DNA of 64,000 nt. Origin: Cantharellus purpuraceus. Its lineage: Eukaryota > Basidiomycota > Agaricomycetes > Cantharellales > Hydnaceae. This document shows, one piece after another, positions 37,099-49,926 of the stretch. Where the stretch lies: contig JALBUN010000010.1 in assembly GCA_025174535.1 (NCBI GenBank), forward strand, positions 1,178,001 to 1,242,000. Reading direction: 5' to 3'. Position 1 is the stretch's first letter. Each line of letters starts with the position of its first letter. The translations under genes were made by a program, and so were the position numbers. The notes beneath the pieces are model-generated. The model saw nothing but the letters and a program-made list of their open reading frames with translations, searched no databases and had not been told where the DNA came from.

Positions 37099-37662
37099 AT
37101 GTTCTCTTCCCTACGCAGTCTATGTTCATTTTCTCCCATCCGATCGTTTTATAGCACACCATTGGTGTTGCGCACCATCAACCAGTCTATGCGAAGCCCA
37201 TCTAAGCCACGCCGCAAACTTTCGCCACCAAAATCAAAATCACCAGCACTGCAGGGATGCTACCAGCGCAAAGGCGTTTGCTCTTCCATATTTACCCTTG
37301 CACCTAAGAAGCCCAACTCAGGGAATCGGAAGGTGGCTAGGGTGAAGCTTACTACCGGAAAAACAGTCATGGCCTTTATCCAAGGCGAAGGCCATAATTT
37401 GCAAGAACATAGTGTTGTGCTTGTGAGAGGTGGACGGGTACAGGATTTGCCAGGTGTTAGGTGAGCCACCTCTCCGTGGCGTTCATGTCGAGGTTTTTAA
37501 CGCCATAGAAGGTATAAAATTGTGAGAGGCGCGTTGGATTTGGGTGGGGTTGTAAACAGAATGACCAGGAGAAGTAAATACGGAGGTAAGGATACTTGTC
37601 ACATTGGTTATCTGATAGCTCATTTTCCATCCCTTTCAGCCAAGAAACCCAAAAATTCATAA
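37099..37662 (+). CDS. Mitochondrial small-subunit ribosomal protein uS12m
   Basis: Component of the decoding centre of the mitochondrial ribosome. Exons 37099-37460, 37509-37585, 37640-37662; 153 aa. The N-terminus is rich in Ser/Arg with few acidic residues ([20 protein letters not shown]), fitting a mitochondrial presequence. The mature part contains the S12 core: [76 protein letters not shown], and a basic C-terminus RRSKYGAKKPKNS. PNSGNRK is the conserved loop contacting the decoding site. An extra in-frame Met lies six bases upstream (37093). Confidence 0.93.
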
Positions 37663-38161
37663 TAACACCCAGGTCCAATCCTCATTTGGTGATTTAGCGC
37701 CTTTGCAACACAGTGAGAGACTCAGAGTTGGACGAACTTGCAACATTCTTAGTTGGTCGGATGGAATGACCATTAGATTCGTATGTGTCAAGATGTCGGA
37801 TGTGACTGCGAGTTGACCGGCCTCTCCCACCGGAACTTGTATGTCATGATTCGCTGGTCGTCTACGTCTGGAGTTAGGATCATAACAAGTTAAAAGTCCC
37901 ACTAGGATTCTTGTGATTTCCAATGTTCATTATGATTCCGAAAAAAAAAAACATCTGGATGATACCAAGAAATGGCTTGCAGGATTCCGGCTAAGTTGGC
38001 CAGTAAGGATTACTTTAACAAAACAAGAACAGTTGCTGCAGACCTCGGAGCGAAACGGAACATATCTAGGCGCCTATTGGCTGCCACATCCGTTCATCTC
38101 CGAAAACTCCAAAGGATAAAACAGCGCGCCTTGCACGCTGTCCAATTTCAACCTCAACATA
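37663..38161. other. Intergenic interval before the AOX gene
   Basis: No gene recognised; contains the 3' region of uS12m and the promoter of the alternative oxidase gene. Confidence 0.6.
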
Positions 38162-39867
38162 ATGTTAGCTACTAAGGGATTACTCACTGTGTGTTTTTCC
38201 TCGACTCGCCTGGCTCTACGTGGCGCCGCCTACCGCCCAATCTCTACATCATTGACGCGTCGTATGCCAGATGAGCTGAAAACCACAACGCCACATGATA
38301 ATGCCGTCAAGGGGACGGAAGGTGGCCATTATCGTGAGTTGGAAATACCTCTCCCAATCCATGTTCACATCTTTGGCATCAGACGATTCATCGAGTCGCG
38401 TTTCCGTTACTCCCAAGGAGGTCATTAACTTCACTGGCAGTATGGAGTCACCGCCAATTCATGGTGACTGGGTCTTGTTTCACCCTGTGTAAGCAATTCC
38501 CTGACGCATACACATGTTTATTCTATCGGCGTCGTGCAGATACACCCCCGAGGAGTTAAAGTCAGTGTCCGTTCTCCATCACGATGCCAAGACTTGGTCG
38601 GACAGGTTTGCCCTACTATTCGCCAGGTCTCTAAGGCAAGAGCTACAAATATCGTCTCAAATTTGTGTGATCTAATCGCCGTCAAGGTTTGGATTTGATC
38701 TGGTGTCTCGGTACAAACACAAGCATGTACCTGAAAGCGCCAAGAATATGACTACTGAAGAGCTTCGAAAGGCTGGCTATATTATGGATGACAAGCAATG
38801 GCTGAGTCGTATTTTGTTCCTCGAAACCATTGCGGGTGTTCCAGGGATGGTAAGTCGCGGTCACTGATGAAATTACATTTCACCCCATTGCTTTTTTGCC
38901 TATTGTCTCAGGTAGGAGCCATGGCCCGCCATCTAATGTCATTGCGTCTTATGGTTCGTCGCTGTAGTTTCATTGCTGTGTCGCGCTCTGACTCTGCGTA
39001 GAAGCGTGATGCTGGCTGGATCCATACCTTGCTTGAAGAGGCAGAGAACGAGAGACTACATCTCATGACATTCATGACACTAAAACGACCTTCAATCTGG
39101 TTCCGTGGTTTGATTTTGGGCGCTCAAGGTATGAATATCTGAACAAATTTTGTTTTTCTGGGCTTATTTATCCCGCAGGCGTATTCTTTAATGCCTTCTT
39201 CTTATCCTATCTAATCTCGCCTAGGCATGTACCCTTCTTATATATCTATGTACCATTATTAATTCATGAAATAGAACCTGCCATCGCTTTGTTGGCTTCT
39301 TGGAAGAAGAAGCAGTTATTACTTAGTGTGTATCTTTTTCTTAACTTGTAAGACTTGTCGTCTCAATCACGATTAAGCACCCGTATTATCGAGGAGATGA
39401 AGGCTGGTCGCATACCTGAATGGTCAGCATTTTCACTGCGGTGTTTGTATGTGCACCCAGGTATCTGATGGGCATGTTAGGGAGAACATGGACGCGCCAG
39501 CGATTGCCAAGGATTACTGGCGTCTTAAGCCAGATGCGAAGCTCATTGATGTAATATATGCAGTGCGTTCGGACGAATCAACACATAGGTTGGTGCTTTT
39601 CGTGCTGATTCAGAACATTAATAAACTGTCTCACCACAGGTTCGTGAACCACACTCTGGCAAACTTGAACGTCAAGAACGATGTCAATCCCTTTGCGATT
39701 CGCGAACCTAATATGTTGGTGAAAGGCATGAAACCTGGGTACGTTTCTGGCTCAATTACGCACAGGTGCTACTTGTTCATGCAACCTCCAGATTTACGAG
39801 GGAGGAGAGCGAGCGTTACGTACGAGAGTCACATGAGCTCATCAAGAGCCATTCGAGCAAGTCTTGA
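38162..39867 (+). CDS. AOX: Alternative oxidase, mitochondrial
   Basis: Di-iron ubiquinol oxidase of the inner mitochondrial membrane that bypasses complexes III and IV. Twelve exons: 38162-38333, 38383-38488, 38540-38605, 38687-38849, 38912-38953, 39002-39128, 39179-39224, 39275-39325, 39378-39422, 39481-39588, 39640-39738, 39792-39867; 366 aa. The presequence is basic/Ser-rich (STRLALRGAAYRPISTSLTR). Iron ligands: E161 in FLETIAGVPGM, E200 and H203 in EEAENERLH, the glutamate of FLEEEAV, and E305/H308 in SDESTHRFVNH. PEW.NMDAPAIAKDYW is intact. Intron 7 (39225-39274) is GC-AG (CCTAG|GCATGT). The protein is complete and looks active. Confidence 0.95.
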
Positions 39868-40471
39868 AACCTTTTTCTTTCTGCTGCTGTCTTTTTTTTT
39901 TTATGGATGCAATTCTAATCTCATCCCTTTGCAAGGCTATGTATCGCTGTGCACACTCCCTACTCGCTTTCTTGTGTATTGTAATGGACGCATATATCAT
40001 TTTCAGCCGTTCTGTGATCCTAGACACATTGGCGGATAGTCAGAAGGAGCATGGCATCTGAGTCTCCCGAGATATCCGTCTGTCCCGTGGAGGATCAACA
40101 CTCTTTATGTAAGGTCTCCACCTGACCCCAAATTGATATATATATGCTGGTCCAGTCTCCACATATATTCGATATTGCCCACCAGGTGAATTAGATATTT
40201 TCGAGCTCAACTACTTGTTTGAAGAATGTTTCTGCAGTTACGTAACACTAAATCGACTGGTTGCACTGGCAAGTCAGCCCTAGGTTTCGGACTTGTCTGA
40301 AACAGACTGTAGAGGAGTCAATGCATCATCTCGGATTCCAACATCGAGGCATACATGAAACAGTTCAAAGTCGCCTGTATATAAGGCCTCCATGGATCTA
40401 TATCATCTGCCTGCCGGCCCCTTCTACCATCGTCGTTCGATTCTTATATTTTCTCACTTTGCCTTTTTGAT
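39868..40471. other. Intergenic interval
   Basis: No gene recognised. Pyrimidine/T-rich DNA downstream of the AOX stop (39870-39910), then the promoter of the DUF6535 gene. Confidence 0.6.
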
Positions 40472-42040
40472 ATGACTTCTGCCTATACTAGTCGACGTAC
40501 GCCGCCATTGTTGGCGGACGAGCTTGCGTCTTCAATTCCCCATGAGCTTAGGTTCCCGCCAGCTGCGCTGTCGGATCCCGAAAAGGAACCACAACAAGAA
40601 GCGATATTTGGACAATTTGACCCATATCAGTCGGCTTTGCCATTGAGTCCACGACATGTCAGCTGCCAATTATACCTGTGTTTCCTACTCACTGTTTCCT
40701 TTGCTCTTTAGGGCTTACAACTAAAAAATGCCATGTGTTCGCCTCCAATGCAAGGTGGGACAACGCTACCCATGTCAAAGAAGCGTGGGTTTTCCGAATC
40801 ATGTTCGTACTATCCTGGGGACGTAAAGTCCCGAGTGGGATTACGGCGTCCAAGCGTTCATCTACAGCGTGGTTATTCTGACGGATCGTTCTTATCCGAA
40901 GGCTCTCCAGCTTCTCCCGCCGCTCCGACGTGTCATACACCGGATATCCGCAAGAGTATGATCGCAGAATATCCACCTGGCCCTGGAGGAAACCCCATGC
41001 TGGACAATTCAGCGCTCCAGGGCATTTGGGATATTTATCGCAAAGAAGCTGGCGATTACGATGCAGCCATGATTGATTCATGGAATGCTTCTATAGATAA
41101 CTTGATTTTATTTGTACGTCTAACTCATACTCATCCGACTAGGTTCATATTCGTTCATATATGTAGGCTGGACTGTTCTCGGGCATCATCACCACATTCC
41201 TTACCGAATCTTACAAGAGCCTTGCGCCACCTCGCACGATTCTCAATCATCCTATCGAAGACAACTGTCGAACATTTGGGTGTGGTCCTCATGCAACCAG
41301 AATCAACACGATGTGGTTTACTAGCCTTGGTCTAAGTCTAGTGTCTGCTCTCATTGCAATGCTGGCTAAACAGTGGATCGCTGGATACAAGGTAATCTCA
41401 TTCCAGAAATCCAAAGCCGACGCATTCATATTATAGCCCTTCAGGTAGAACTCTTATTCTCTGGCACTGGGTGTTCGGAGTGGTTCCATGAAGCATGCAG
41501 GGTGCGACAATATGTAAGTTGGCATTCATAAGTTACCGACAGGGGTACTAAAGATTGGCTGCAGCGCTTCAATGGCTTGAAATATTACAAAATGGCTCAA
41601 GTCATTTCTGCGACGCCTATCCTTCTACATGCTGCTCTAATGTGCTTCAGTATCGGTCTCGTTGACTTCTTGTGGACATTAAATCAGATAGTGGCAGTCC
41701 CGGTGAGTACATTGTACCTATTATCTCGATAATCTTTATCTTATTTTCAGTTCAGATCACATGCTTATGTGCCCTGACGCTTTTCTTGTATATCGGAAGC
41801 ACGGTGTCGGCTGTGATCTCACCTCGCTCGCCATTCAAGACTGCATTGGCACGACTCATCTGCAATCTTCGTGGAGGAAACCTTGAGCATGAACAGGTCC
41901 AAGCAGCTGGCATCAAACTGGACGAAGCGGTTGTGGAATGGCTTATATCCACTTCTAGGAGTCAAGAGATATATCATGAGGCGATGAAGGCGTTGCTTGA
42001 ACTCAGGAAAGCAGACATAAAGGGCTCGCGATGCTCTTAA
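40472..42040 (+). CDS. DUF6535 transmembrane protein
   Basis: Membrane protein family of unknown function, expanded in mushrooms. Exons 40472-40657, 40712-41113, 41167-41391, 41445-41513, 41565-41702, 41756-42040, all phase 0; 434 aa. About 175 N-terminal residues are disordered (Ser/Pro-rich). The domain then begins with WDIYRKEAGDYDAAMIDSWN and IDNLILF, followed across an intron by AGLFSGIITTFLTESYKSL, the hallmark of DUF6535. Further hydrophobic helices: WFTSLGLSLVSALIAMLAKQ, ILLHAALMCFSIGLVDFLW and ITCLCALTLFLYIGSTVSAV. The cytoplasmic tail after the last helix is shorter than in many relatives. The acceptor at 41755 was preferred over the CAG at 41750 because it preserves the hydrophobic frame. 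Confidence 0.82.
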
Positions 42041-42299
42041 ATGTAGCTGGAATATTGGAACACGTAGAAGATCTTGTATCGAGTAGAATACGTACACAGC
42101 TGCTTACAGTTGGTACAGGCGCTACCTGGTCTCGGCCATCTTCCTAGCGACTAATATTACTTACCTTCTGAGGACGCTTGTGTAGACCGTCACGTGCTTT
42201 GACCAAGTAGCTACGTCATATAATTGGTGGGAACCAGCGATGCAATTTTTCCTCCTTCGATCCTCCTTTGTCTAGCCTGTTCATTGCACCAGACGCACT

Positions 42300-45200
42300 A
42301 TGCCAGGCGTACATAGTGTTTTCGGGAGCGCGGTAGAATTGTTCTCGAACAACACCGTTCCGGCGACGACCTCATCGTCTGTCGGTCATGGCAATAATCC
42401 TACACAGCATTTCGAACGATTATTCATTGGACCAATGTTGTTCTCTGCTGCTGAAGGGCATCCAGACTTGAAAAGTCCTCGTGGTTCCACAAGACATTGG
42501 CTACTTGGTCGACATGATGTGACGGGCAGGGATGATGACATGAACGGTGATGCTCCCGAAAGGCACGCCTTTCAATACTTCCTGCGAAGAGGTGGCACAG
42601 AAGAGGTATGGGAGTCACAGGATGGTCTGAGACAAAGGTGAAGTGATAATTCGTACATTCACGATTACATTGACATTGACTCAAACAACTGTCACCAGAG
42701 TGAAGCAAGAAATGCTATCTCAGTGGCGACAAAGTGGCTGGGAAGCCCTTCAACACAGAGATGAAGGGAAAACGCGTCGAAGGACGTGGGTTGGAACAAC
42801 GTTCAAAGTCGGTGATGACTTCCTTGGACTCCCAATGCACGCAGATTTTAAGGCCCCTGGTACCATTTCCTCCCGTCAACTGTTACATCCCATACAGTCC
42901 ACATCTCAGAGATCTGAAAATTTAACCATCTCGGCTCAAACTTATCACACGGCTCTCCAAGAACCATCCGAGACGCGCTCTTCGAGTCAGAGTTCTTCTA
43001 GCGGACACACTAATCGTGGTTCAAAGTCAACTGGTTCAGAAGCAGCACTTATCCAACCAACTGAGCCTTCAAGCTCTCGAAATCCTGCGATACTTCCAAG
43101 TCTTCTGACTTCTACATCACTTCCCGTCAGAGCTCCCGTCAGCACTCAAATGCTCAATGCAAATGTATCTCCAACTCATGGTAGAAGGGAACTCCCTGAC
43201 ACTAGTCAAAGCACCACGCCCTTACCACACATCCCCATCCCTTTACGTTCAGCTCTCCACCATTCACAACAAGATGGCGCAAGCAAATCGGTGCAATTTT
43301 CAACTATACCACAATCCCAATTTGAACCTGTATCACCCTCTGAAGTCCTTGCGCGACGACCAAGCAGTGCCCCAGATACCAGTGCTGGTGCTGCTGTTAC
43401 CCGGTTTCCATATCGTGGAACGGACGATCAAGGAGAAGTTTCACCACATGGAGACATCATTCGCCGAGGTATGCCTGCTTCTAAGTCTCACACGTAGATA
43501 TATCCGCTCTCTGTACATTACATGCTGACAGAAATTGCACAGCACGTATGTTGGTACGGAGATCCCACGTGAAATCTGGGATTATCAGCAAGTATTTCGA
43601 TGAAAAGGAAGCCATGAGGATACGAGACTTCTGCAGTTATGAGTGGAAGGAGTTCTTAGTAGTATGGCGCAAGCAGCAATTGGAGCTTTATGAGGACTAT
43701 GTGAGTGGGATCAAGCCTAATATTTGATGATGTTATATATATTCTCTGCTCTTCAGTCTCTACCAGGAAAAGAAACATTATTGGGCCACAAGCACTTGGC
43801 CTGTGTGATTCCATTATACAAACCAGACACCCATCTATCGCTATACTCCTTTATAGACTTGACGTTTTGCCTCACGTGCACAATGATCCATATGCCAAAA
43901 GATAAAACACGATCAGCAGGTCTCAGCACTCGGATGCTCTTCAATAGTAGCATGGGTACTGATGTGTTCGTATTCAAGGCCAAGACCCGAACTTCAGCAA
44001 TTGATTGGATGTGGGAACTATGGTAAACCCTACTTCTCTGTTGGTGAAGATTGAATATTTGACTCGATTAGATAGGATACAACTGGGAAATGATCTTCCG
44101 CAATCGTTCGAGGTCCACTGCCCTGCTTTACAAACACATGTGAAGCTGAATATACCGGGATACGATTTACCTCGCGACAAGGCTTATAAAGTCTTCACAA
44201 GGGATCATATAATAGATATATGTCAAAAGGCGCTGGGTGGATCGCCGTCCTGGGACTATCTCATTGAAGAACCTATGAGACGAGGTGCAAGACTAGAGTT
44301 GTGCTGGCGAAGGGGCTCAATGCTCGATTGGATTCGCTGGGAGACTGATGTGAATGGCATGAAAAGGGACTGGGCTGTTTTGTATGGCCTATGTCTTGGA
44401 AAGGTGAGTTGGTTAGGGAGAACCTTGGATGGTTGCTTACCTAACTTTCTGAATCCCCCCAGCCACGTGAAGTAACCCATCTCGAGGTCCGAATTGGCGA
44501 GCACCGCCCAACTACGGTTACTCTGGAGGATGGGTCACATCTGAACGAGCCCCCAGCCATAGAGGGATATGTCTACCGCATCAAACCGAATTCTCAGAGC
44601 CGTACGCAAGTCTACATATCCACGCATGGGGGCTGTTTATTTTCAAATCAGCCTTCTCGTGCCCATCCTCCTCGTCCCCCTATACCTATGACAGATGATG
44701 TGATGCAGGTTGGGATTGATGCCGAGGAAGATAACAAGCCTGCTTCCTTCAAGGACAGGGAAATACAGCGAGGTGATATTGCTTCTAAACCAACCACCTT
44801 TTGAATATAACATTTTTCGCATAACAGGTGCACAGCAGGTCCTGCAAGCCGATGCGTTCGTCGATTTGAGGAGTATTGTCGTGGTTAGACGAGCATGTCA
44901 ACTTATCGTTCAGCCTCTTGATCCCTCCAGGGAAGGGGAGAATTCCATTCCACCATCTGTTAATGCAGCAAGATACGCAGATGCTGAGGACGACGGCGGT
45001 GAGGAGGCATTGGTACAACATCCTGATAAACCGGTCTTGCGGATGCGACGATCGTTTGAATTATTAATGAAGACAGGGCACGTCGTACGGTTCGAGGTAT
45101 GTGTTCCAATGCTCTAGCGCGCCTCAGTAGGGTCTATTGTCTTTGCAGACGTACTCGTGTAAAGTGGCACAAGAATGGGTCGAATATTTAAGTCAGCTAA

Positions 45201-45985
45201 TTAAATATTGGACCCATCGACACCGTGTGGACGCGTCCAACGAAATGGAGCTTATTCGTACAATAACAGGCACTCCTAATGTTACGAGCCCTGAGTGCCA
45301 TGCTGTCAATGAGCGGCTGCCAGATTACGATGAGGCCAGCCAATATCTCCCTACGTTCTGGAATTGGTGTGTAGTTGATGGATGTCTATCGGTGGTGCGA
45401 AATGGACGCTTGTTTCTGAGGAGAAGCTTTAGAGGGCAATACAGGCACGACCCTATTTCTTGATAAACGTGCTTGTCTCATGTCCTCTATCAGATTAATG
45501 CAGCTTATACTCGTCTCTGGACATCTGGTGCAGTTTCATATTACCTCGCATCGAGCGTCCCATCACATGCGCTCCCAGGCTATCAGCCTTCTGGATGCCT
45601 ACGTTTGTTCAGGTCATTTTGCGACCCAGTCGCTGCCTGTCGATGAATTCGCTCCGGGTCGAGAACCTCTTCGCCGTCGTTTTCAAGACGGACTCGAAAG
45701 TGAAGATGGAGAATCAGACACTATTTTTCTTCTTTGGTAGCTCGGTCTCACTGACATGAAGCAAGCCTCTCTAACGTCATATTCAGGTATCGTCCTCATC
45801 CTGTAGGAGACGTGATTGGCAACGCGTCCAAAGTTGCCGTCCCATCCTTGAAGGCTAAACATCGGGTGCTAGTGCTAAAGGCTCGCAGTAAACTCGAACG
45901 TGATGCGTGGTGCTGGGCACTGAATACAGAAATTGAGAGGCTGTCGCGCAGGACCAGCCGAGAGACAGTTACTCAGGGTGTATGA
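42300..45985 (+). CDS. Large PH-domain protein resembling Spo71
   Basis: Ten exons: 42300-42637, 42699-43468, 43543-43700, 43757-44022, 44076-44403, 44463-44772, 44828-45096, 45149-45444, 45494-45736, 45787-45985; 1058 aa. The first ~370 aa are largely disordered (Ser/Pro/Thr-rich). A first PH-like region follows: RRSHVKSGIISKYFDEKEA, RIRDFCSYEWKEFLVVWRKQ, LELYEDY, PLYKPDTHLSLYSFIDLTFC, DWMWELW. The C-terminal part contains further PH elements: DAFVDLRSIVVVRRACQLIV, FELLMKTGHVVRFETYSCKV, AQEWVEYLSQLIKYW, and ends VLVLKARSKLERDAWCWAL. This layout recalls yeast Spo71, a two-PH protein of prospore-membrane shaping, but the match is by pattern only. Intron 8 (45445-45493) is GC-AG. The frame is intact. 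The downstream phospholipase gene starts 226 bp after its stop. Confidence 0.7.
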
Positions 45986-46211
45986 AGCAAGCTGTCAGGG
46001 AAGTTCTGGGATCCCATATGGGTCACCTTCAAACCTTCTTGGACTGTATCGAACTTTGTTATCTTATATTTTGCATTGTCTTGTATGTACGACCTTGATA
46101 TACCGATTGGTCTTGACGTCATCATGACATAAGCGCTGTCCTGTCCACATGCCCTAGACTTAGACTTTAGATTAAGTACTGTAATCTTTCGTATTCTGGT
46201 TCCTCTACCTC

Positions 46212-49200
46212 ATGGATTCAGATACTGGTAGCTCTTCACCGCCTTCAATACCCATCCGTTGGTTCCGGCCTACGATGAGCACACCATTCCTCCAACTTCC
46301 AACAGCCCCTGTTTCTGTGACGAACGTCGATAGCTGGATAGCGCTATCTGTCCAGGAGTCCGCACAGTGTGAGGAGGCATGGCAGACGTTATCAGAAGAT
46401 CAGCAACTTGCGGCAGAGGGGTCTTTCAATAATGACAGTCGAGTGGTGCCGTTGGGGGGCCAGGTTGAGGATGAACAAGCTGTAGGTATCACTATCTCGG
46501 AAGACAAACTGTTCGAGGTGGACGTCAAATCGATGGAGGTGAGTCATTTTAGTTCGTGGAGCCCTGAGTGAGGCCAACCTGACGCGTTAAATGATGATGC
46601 AGATACGACCTATTTACTGGCAATTGAACACTCCACTCATCAAGGTTAGAAGGGCCGCATGGATGTACGATGAAGTAAGTGGAATAGAGCCTCGCTTCAT
46701 CCCTCATCGTTGAAGCCCCTTGATTGTATGGTTAGACTAGACCTGTACCCAAATACCTGGCCGATCAGTTGGACGCTGCTTACAGGTATGTGTGCTCCAT
46801 TGGCGGATGTGTATTTTCAATATATATAGCTGCAATATAGGTCGGTCCAACCCTGGCAGGTGAGGATTTCCCGAATGCAAGTGACACTGTAGAACTGTTA
46901 TGACATGTAGACATAGCTCAGCTACAAATTTGAATTGGAGGCAGCTGCCTGTTTAGGCATCGAGGCCTATGAGAAACTGAGATACTCAATCACTCTCTCA
47001 CACCAAAGGGGAACCTCGCAGCTATATGTGATATTCGAGGATGCATTTACAGCAAAACTCATATCGTCAGTCTTTGGATCTTAGTCCCCTTTGGTTCAAT
47101 ATTACTCTCACTTACCTGACTTTACGCTTCCAAGGGGAGCTACAAACCTGTTTTTTCAGAACCCATTTTTTGGTTCAAAGAGCAGGCCCGCAAAGACGCG
47201 AGCCTTCGCATTTTCCGGTACCGCAGTATACTATGGCTACGACGCCGCTCTGGCATGTTCACAGAAGTCTATCACTCAACCATTGAACCCCCAACATCGA
47301 ACGAGAGAACAAGCCTCTGATATAACAAACACTCCAGGAATCGCAGTTGGTATGCGTTCGCCATCCAGTGCGACTGGGCAGGATCCAGAATATTTGAAGA
47401 GCCATATCGAGATAAAATACGATGAGCCACCACACGTAGGAGACGAAGGTCTGAAAAGGGTTACAGACTTGGTGCTGATTGTTCATGGCATCGGACAAGG
47501 TGTATGTAATGGCATCCCTTTTGTCTCCCCTACTGATGTTGTTTTATTAAAGCTTGCTTCTCAATATGAAAGCTGGTCTTTTCTGTACGCCGTAAACCAC
47601 TTCCGACAATTAGCAAAGTATAGTTGTCGTTTCATCTTGCTCTGAGTACGATTACTCACCATCACCCTCATTCAGGAGGCAAGCCAGATTACCAGCTCTT
47701 GCTTCCATCTTGCGCAATAAGCAAGTCCAGTTTCTTCCCGTTCAGTGGCGGGCGTCATTGAACATAGGAGAGGAAGAACAGAAGGAAAGGGAGAGAGACG
47801 GTCTTGATAACACGTTTAGCATATCAGGTACGCGGTGCTTCCCTGCTTCTCCTCATCCGCTCACTTCAGATATTCAAGACATCACCCTGAAAAAGAGCAT
47901 CCCGTACGATTATCCCCTTTCCTTGACGACCTCACCTGCTGAGATGTTGGCACACAGTGCAATCCGTGAACTCACAAACAATGTACTCATCGAAGTGCCT
48001 TACTTCATGAGCCATCATCAAAGTGCGATGATAGAATCAGTGGGTGTTACTTCCGAAGTTATGCTACCATAGGTAGACTCACGCGCTGAACAGGTCTGCG
48101 TGCAAGCGTACGAATGCCCTTGTCCGTGTAGAACCGGAATCTGACAGAGTTTGAGTTTACAGGAATCGCACATATCGCATGTGGTGTGCCCGTAATCCAG
48201 GTGTGCATCCGTTCTTATCTGTTTCGTTCTTTTGCCCGTTGAATAAAAATGGTAGGGTTTGACAAGTACGGGCGTGTACACATAATCGGTCACTCCTTAG
48301 GTTCTTTACTCTCCGCGTACATCCTCTCCAAGCAGCCCACGTTACAACCTCCGCTCTCACAAATGGATCCATGCATTGCTCGGCAATGTCGGAGCAGTTT
48401 CTTGTTCAATACCAGGTACGGAAGTGGCCACATGCGTATCATGTGAACTCATATCTGTTATAGTGCCTTTTTCGTTGTCGGCAGCCCGTTATCTATATTT
48501 GTGCATCTAAACCATGCGCAGGTTATCGCCCGTAAGGTACATGTCACAACTCCCGTGGAAGAGAGCATAACATTAACGTATCATAGGGTAGGGAAAGAAC
48601 ACAAGAATCGCCAGATGACGAGGCTGTGAGTCATGATGCGTCCACAAAGTTCTTCTCTACTGAAACCTGACCATATCTAGCTCGATCGCGAAGGACTTTT
48701 CGGCTGTTTTGCTGTAAAACATCTTCCCTCGAACCTTGCATTCATATCTATACTTATTAAAATTTAACAGATTGATTCCCTTTATAACATATTTCATCCG
48801 AGTGATCCTATTGCGTTCGTATCATTTGGCGCATTTACTGGCTTTGTCTTCATATCACACTGACCAGGTGTATTAGATATCTGCTCAACCCGTGTGTGGA
48901 TGCTAAGTATGGGCAATCGAGATAGCATAGCAGATATCCTCATATCCTTCTGTAGGAGTGCTAAGGACCTTCCTCCTTCAACTGTTCCAAGTTTCAATGC
49001 TAGCGTCATGTCTAGCATTTCCATTCGCTTTTCAAAGCTATTTGGGGATGTTATACCTAGATCTTTTGGTTCGACCCCACCAATGTCTCGCGCACAGTCT
49101 CCGGATGGTCGCCCTGCAGCTGGACGAATACCGAGCGGATTTGAGCTTTCAGGCCACAATCAAGTGCTACAGGGATCTCGAGCTGAACGCAGGTAGGTCG

Positions 49201-49629
49201 GCGTAACGAAATGTAAAACGTATGCCTCGTTACCGAAGCTACTGTTGTCAAGGTTTGCGGCTCTCAATCCCCACAGCACTCTTGACTTTCAGTTGGCATC
49301 CGAAGGAAGTATCAGTGAATATGTTGGTGAGCGCTCTGACATCTTTGTTATCCATGGGTCACTTAATTATTCAATATTCTTGATATCACAGACATGATCA
49401 CAGTGAGAGCCAGCTTGACTACGAGAGAGATGCTACTCACCAGCACTAAATTCTGTAGGCCCATTCATCTTACTGGCAAGACGCAAACTTGGTGAGCGAA
49501 CATGAATAAAATTGTGGAAATTTATTGAGTAAATGTTACCAGGCGGCATTCGTTCTTGTGGAGTTATTTGCAAACCAGCAAGACCTCGCACGCACCGGCT
49601 TAGTCCCAGCAACCATCGCTAGGTCATAG
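46212..49629 (+). CDS. DDHD-domain phospholipase (PA-PLA1/Ddl1-like)
   Basis: Lipase of the phosphatidic-acid-preferring phospholipase A1 family. Twenty-two exons, 747 aa; larger ones are 46212-46538, 46917-47065, 47135-47501, 47676-47827, 47870-48039, 48256-48415, 48956-49192 and 49543-49629. Motifs: IRPIYWQL and TRPVPKYLADQLDAAYR near the N-terminus, TDLVLIVHGIGQG (oxyanion region), QVQFLPVQWRAS, ANRTYRMWCARNPGF, and the nucleophile elbow RVHIIGHSLGSLL with S488. The DDHD domain runs from AFFVVGSPLSIFVHLNH through DREGLFGCFA, DSLYNIFHPSDPIAYLLNP to AHSSYWQDANL and the C-terminal helix. Several exons are tiny (11, 14 and 19 nt), but each restores the family sequence exactly. The reading frame is complete. 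Confidence 0.88.
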
Positions 49630-49926
49630 GGAATTTAGTTTAGACCATCATACAAAGCTTTTGTTAGAGAACTTCATCTATTCGTAGATTTGAGCCTGCG
49701 AGCTATAAATTGCCACTAAAGAGAGGCTAACGAATGGCCATGCTATATATCAATCTGGAGCCAGTACCAGTCGTTTTGAGGCCACCTATGGGCTTCATAA
49801 AGTAGCCTCGTGGCATGCTATGTTACAATAAGTAACGACGCCACTGGCAAACACAAAGTCAAACAACGCGTGGTTTGGGATATATTCCCGTGTTCTTGAA
49901 GTTTCCATTGTCAACACAGGACCAGC

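Noticed and set aside
39842..40061. Small frames just after the AOX stop
   Set aside because: They read the 3' region of AOX in other frames and contain a T-rich run; no independent support.
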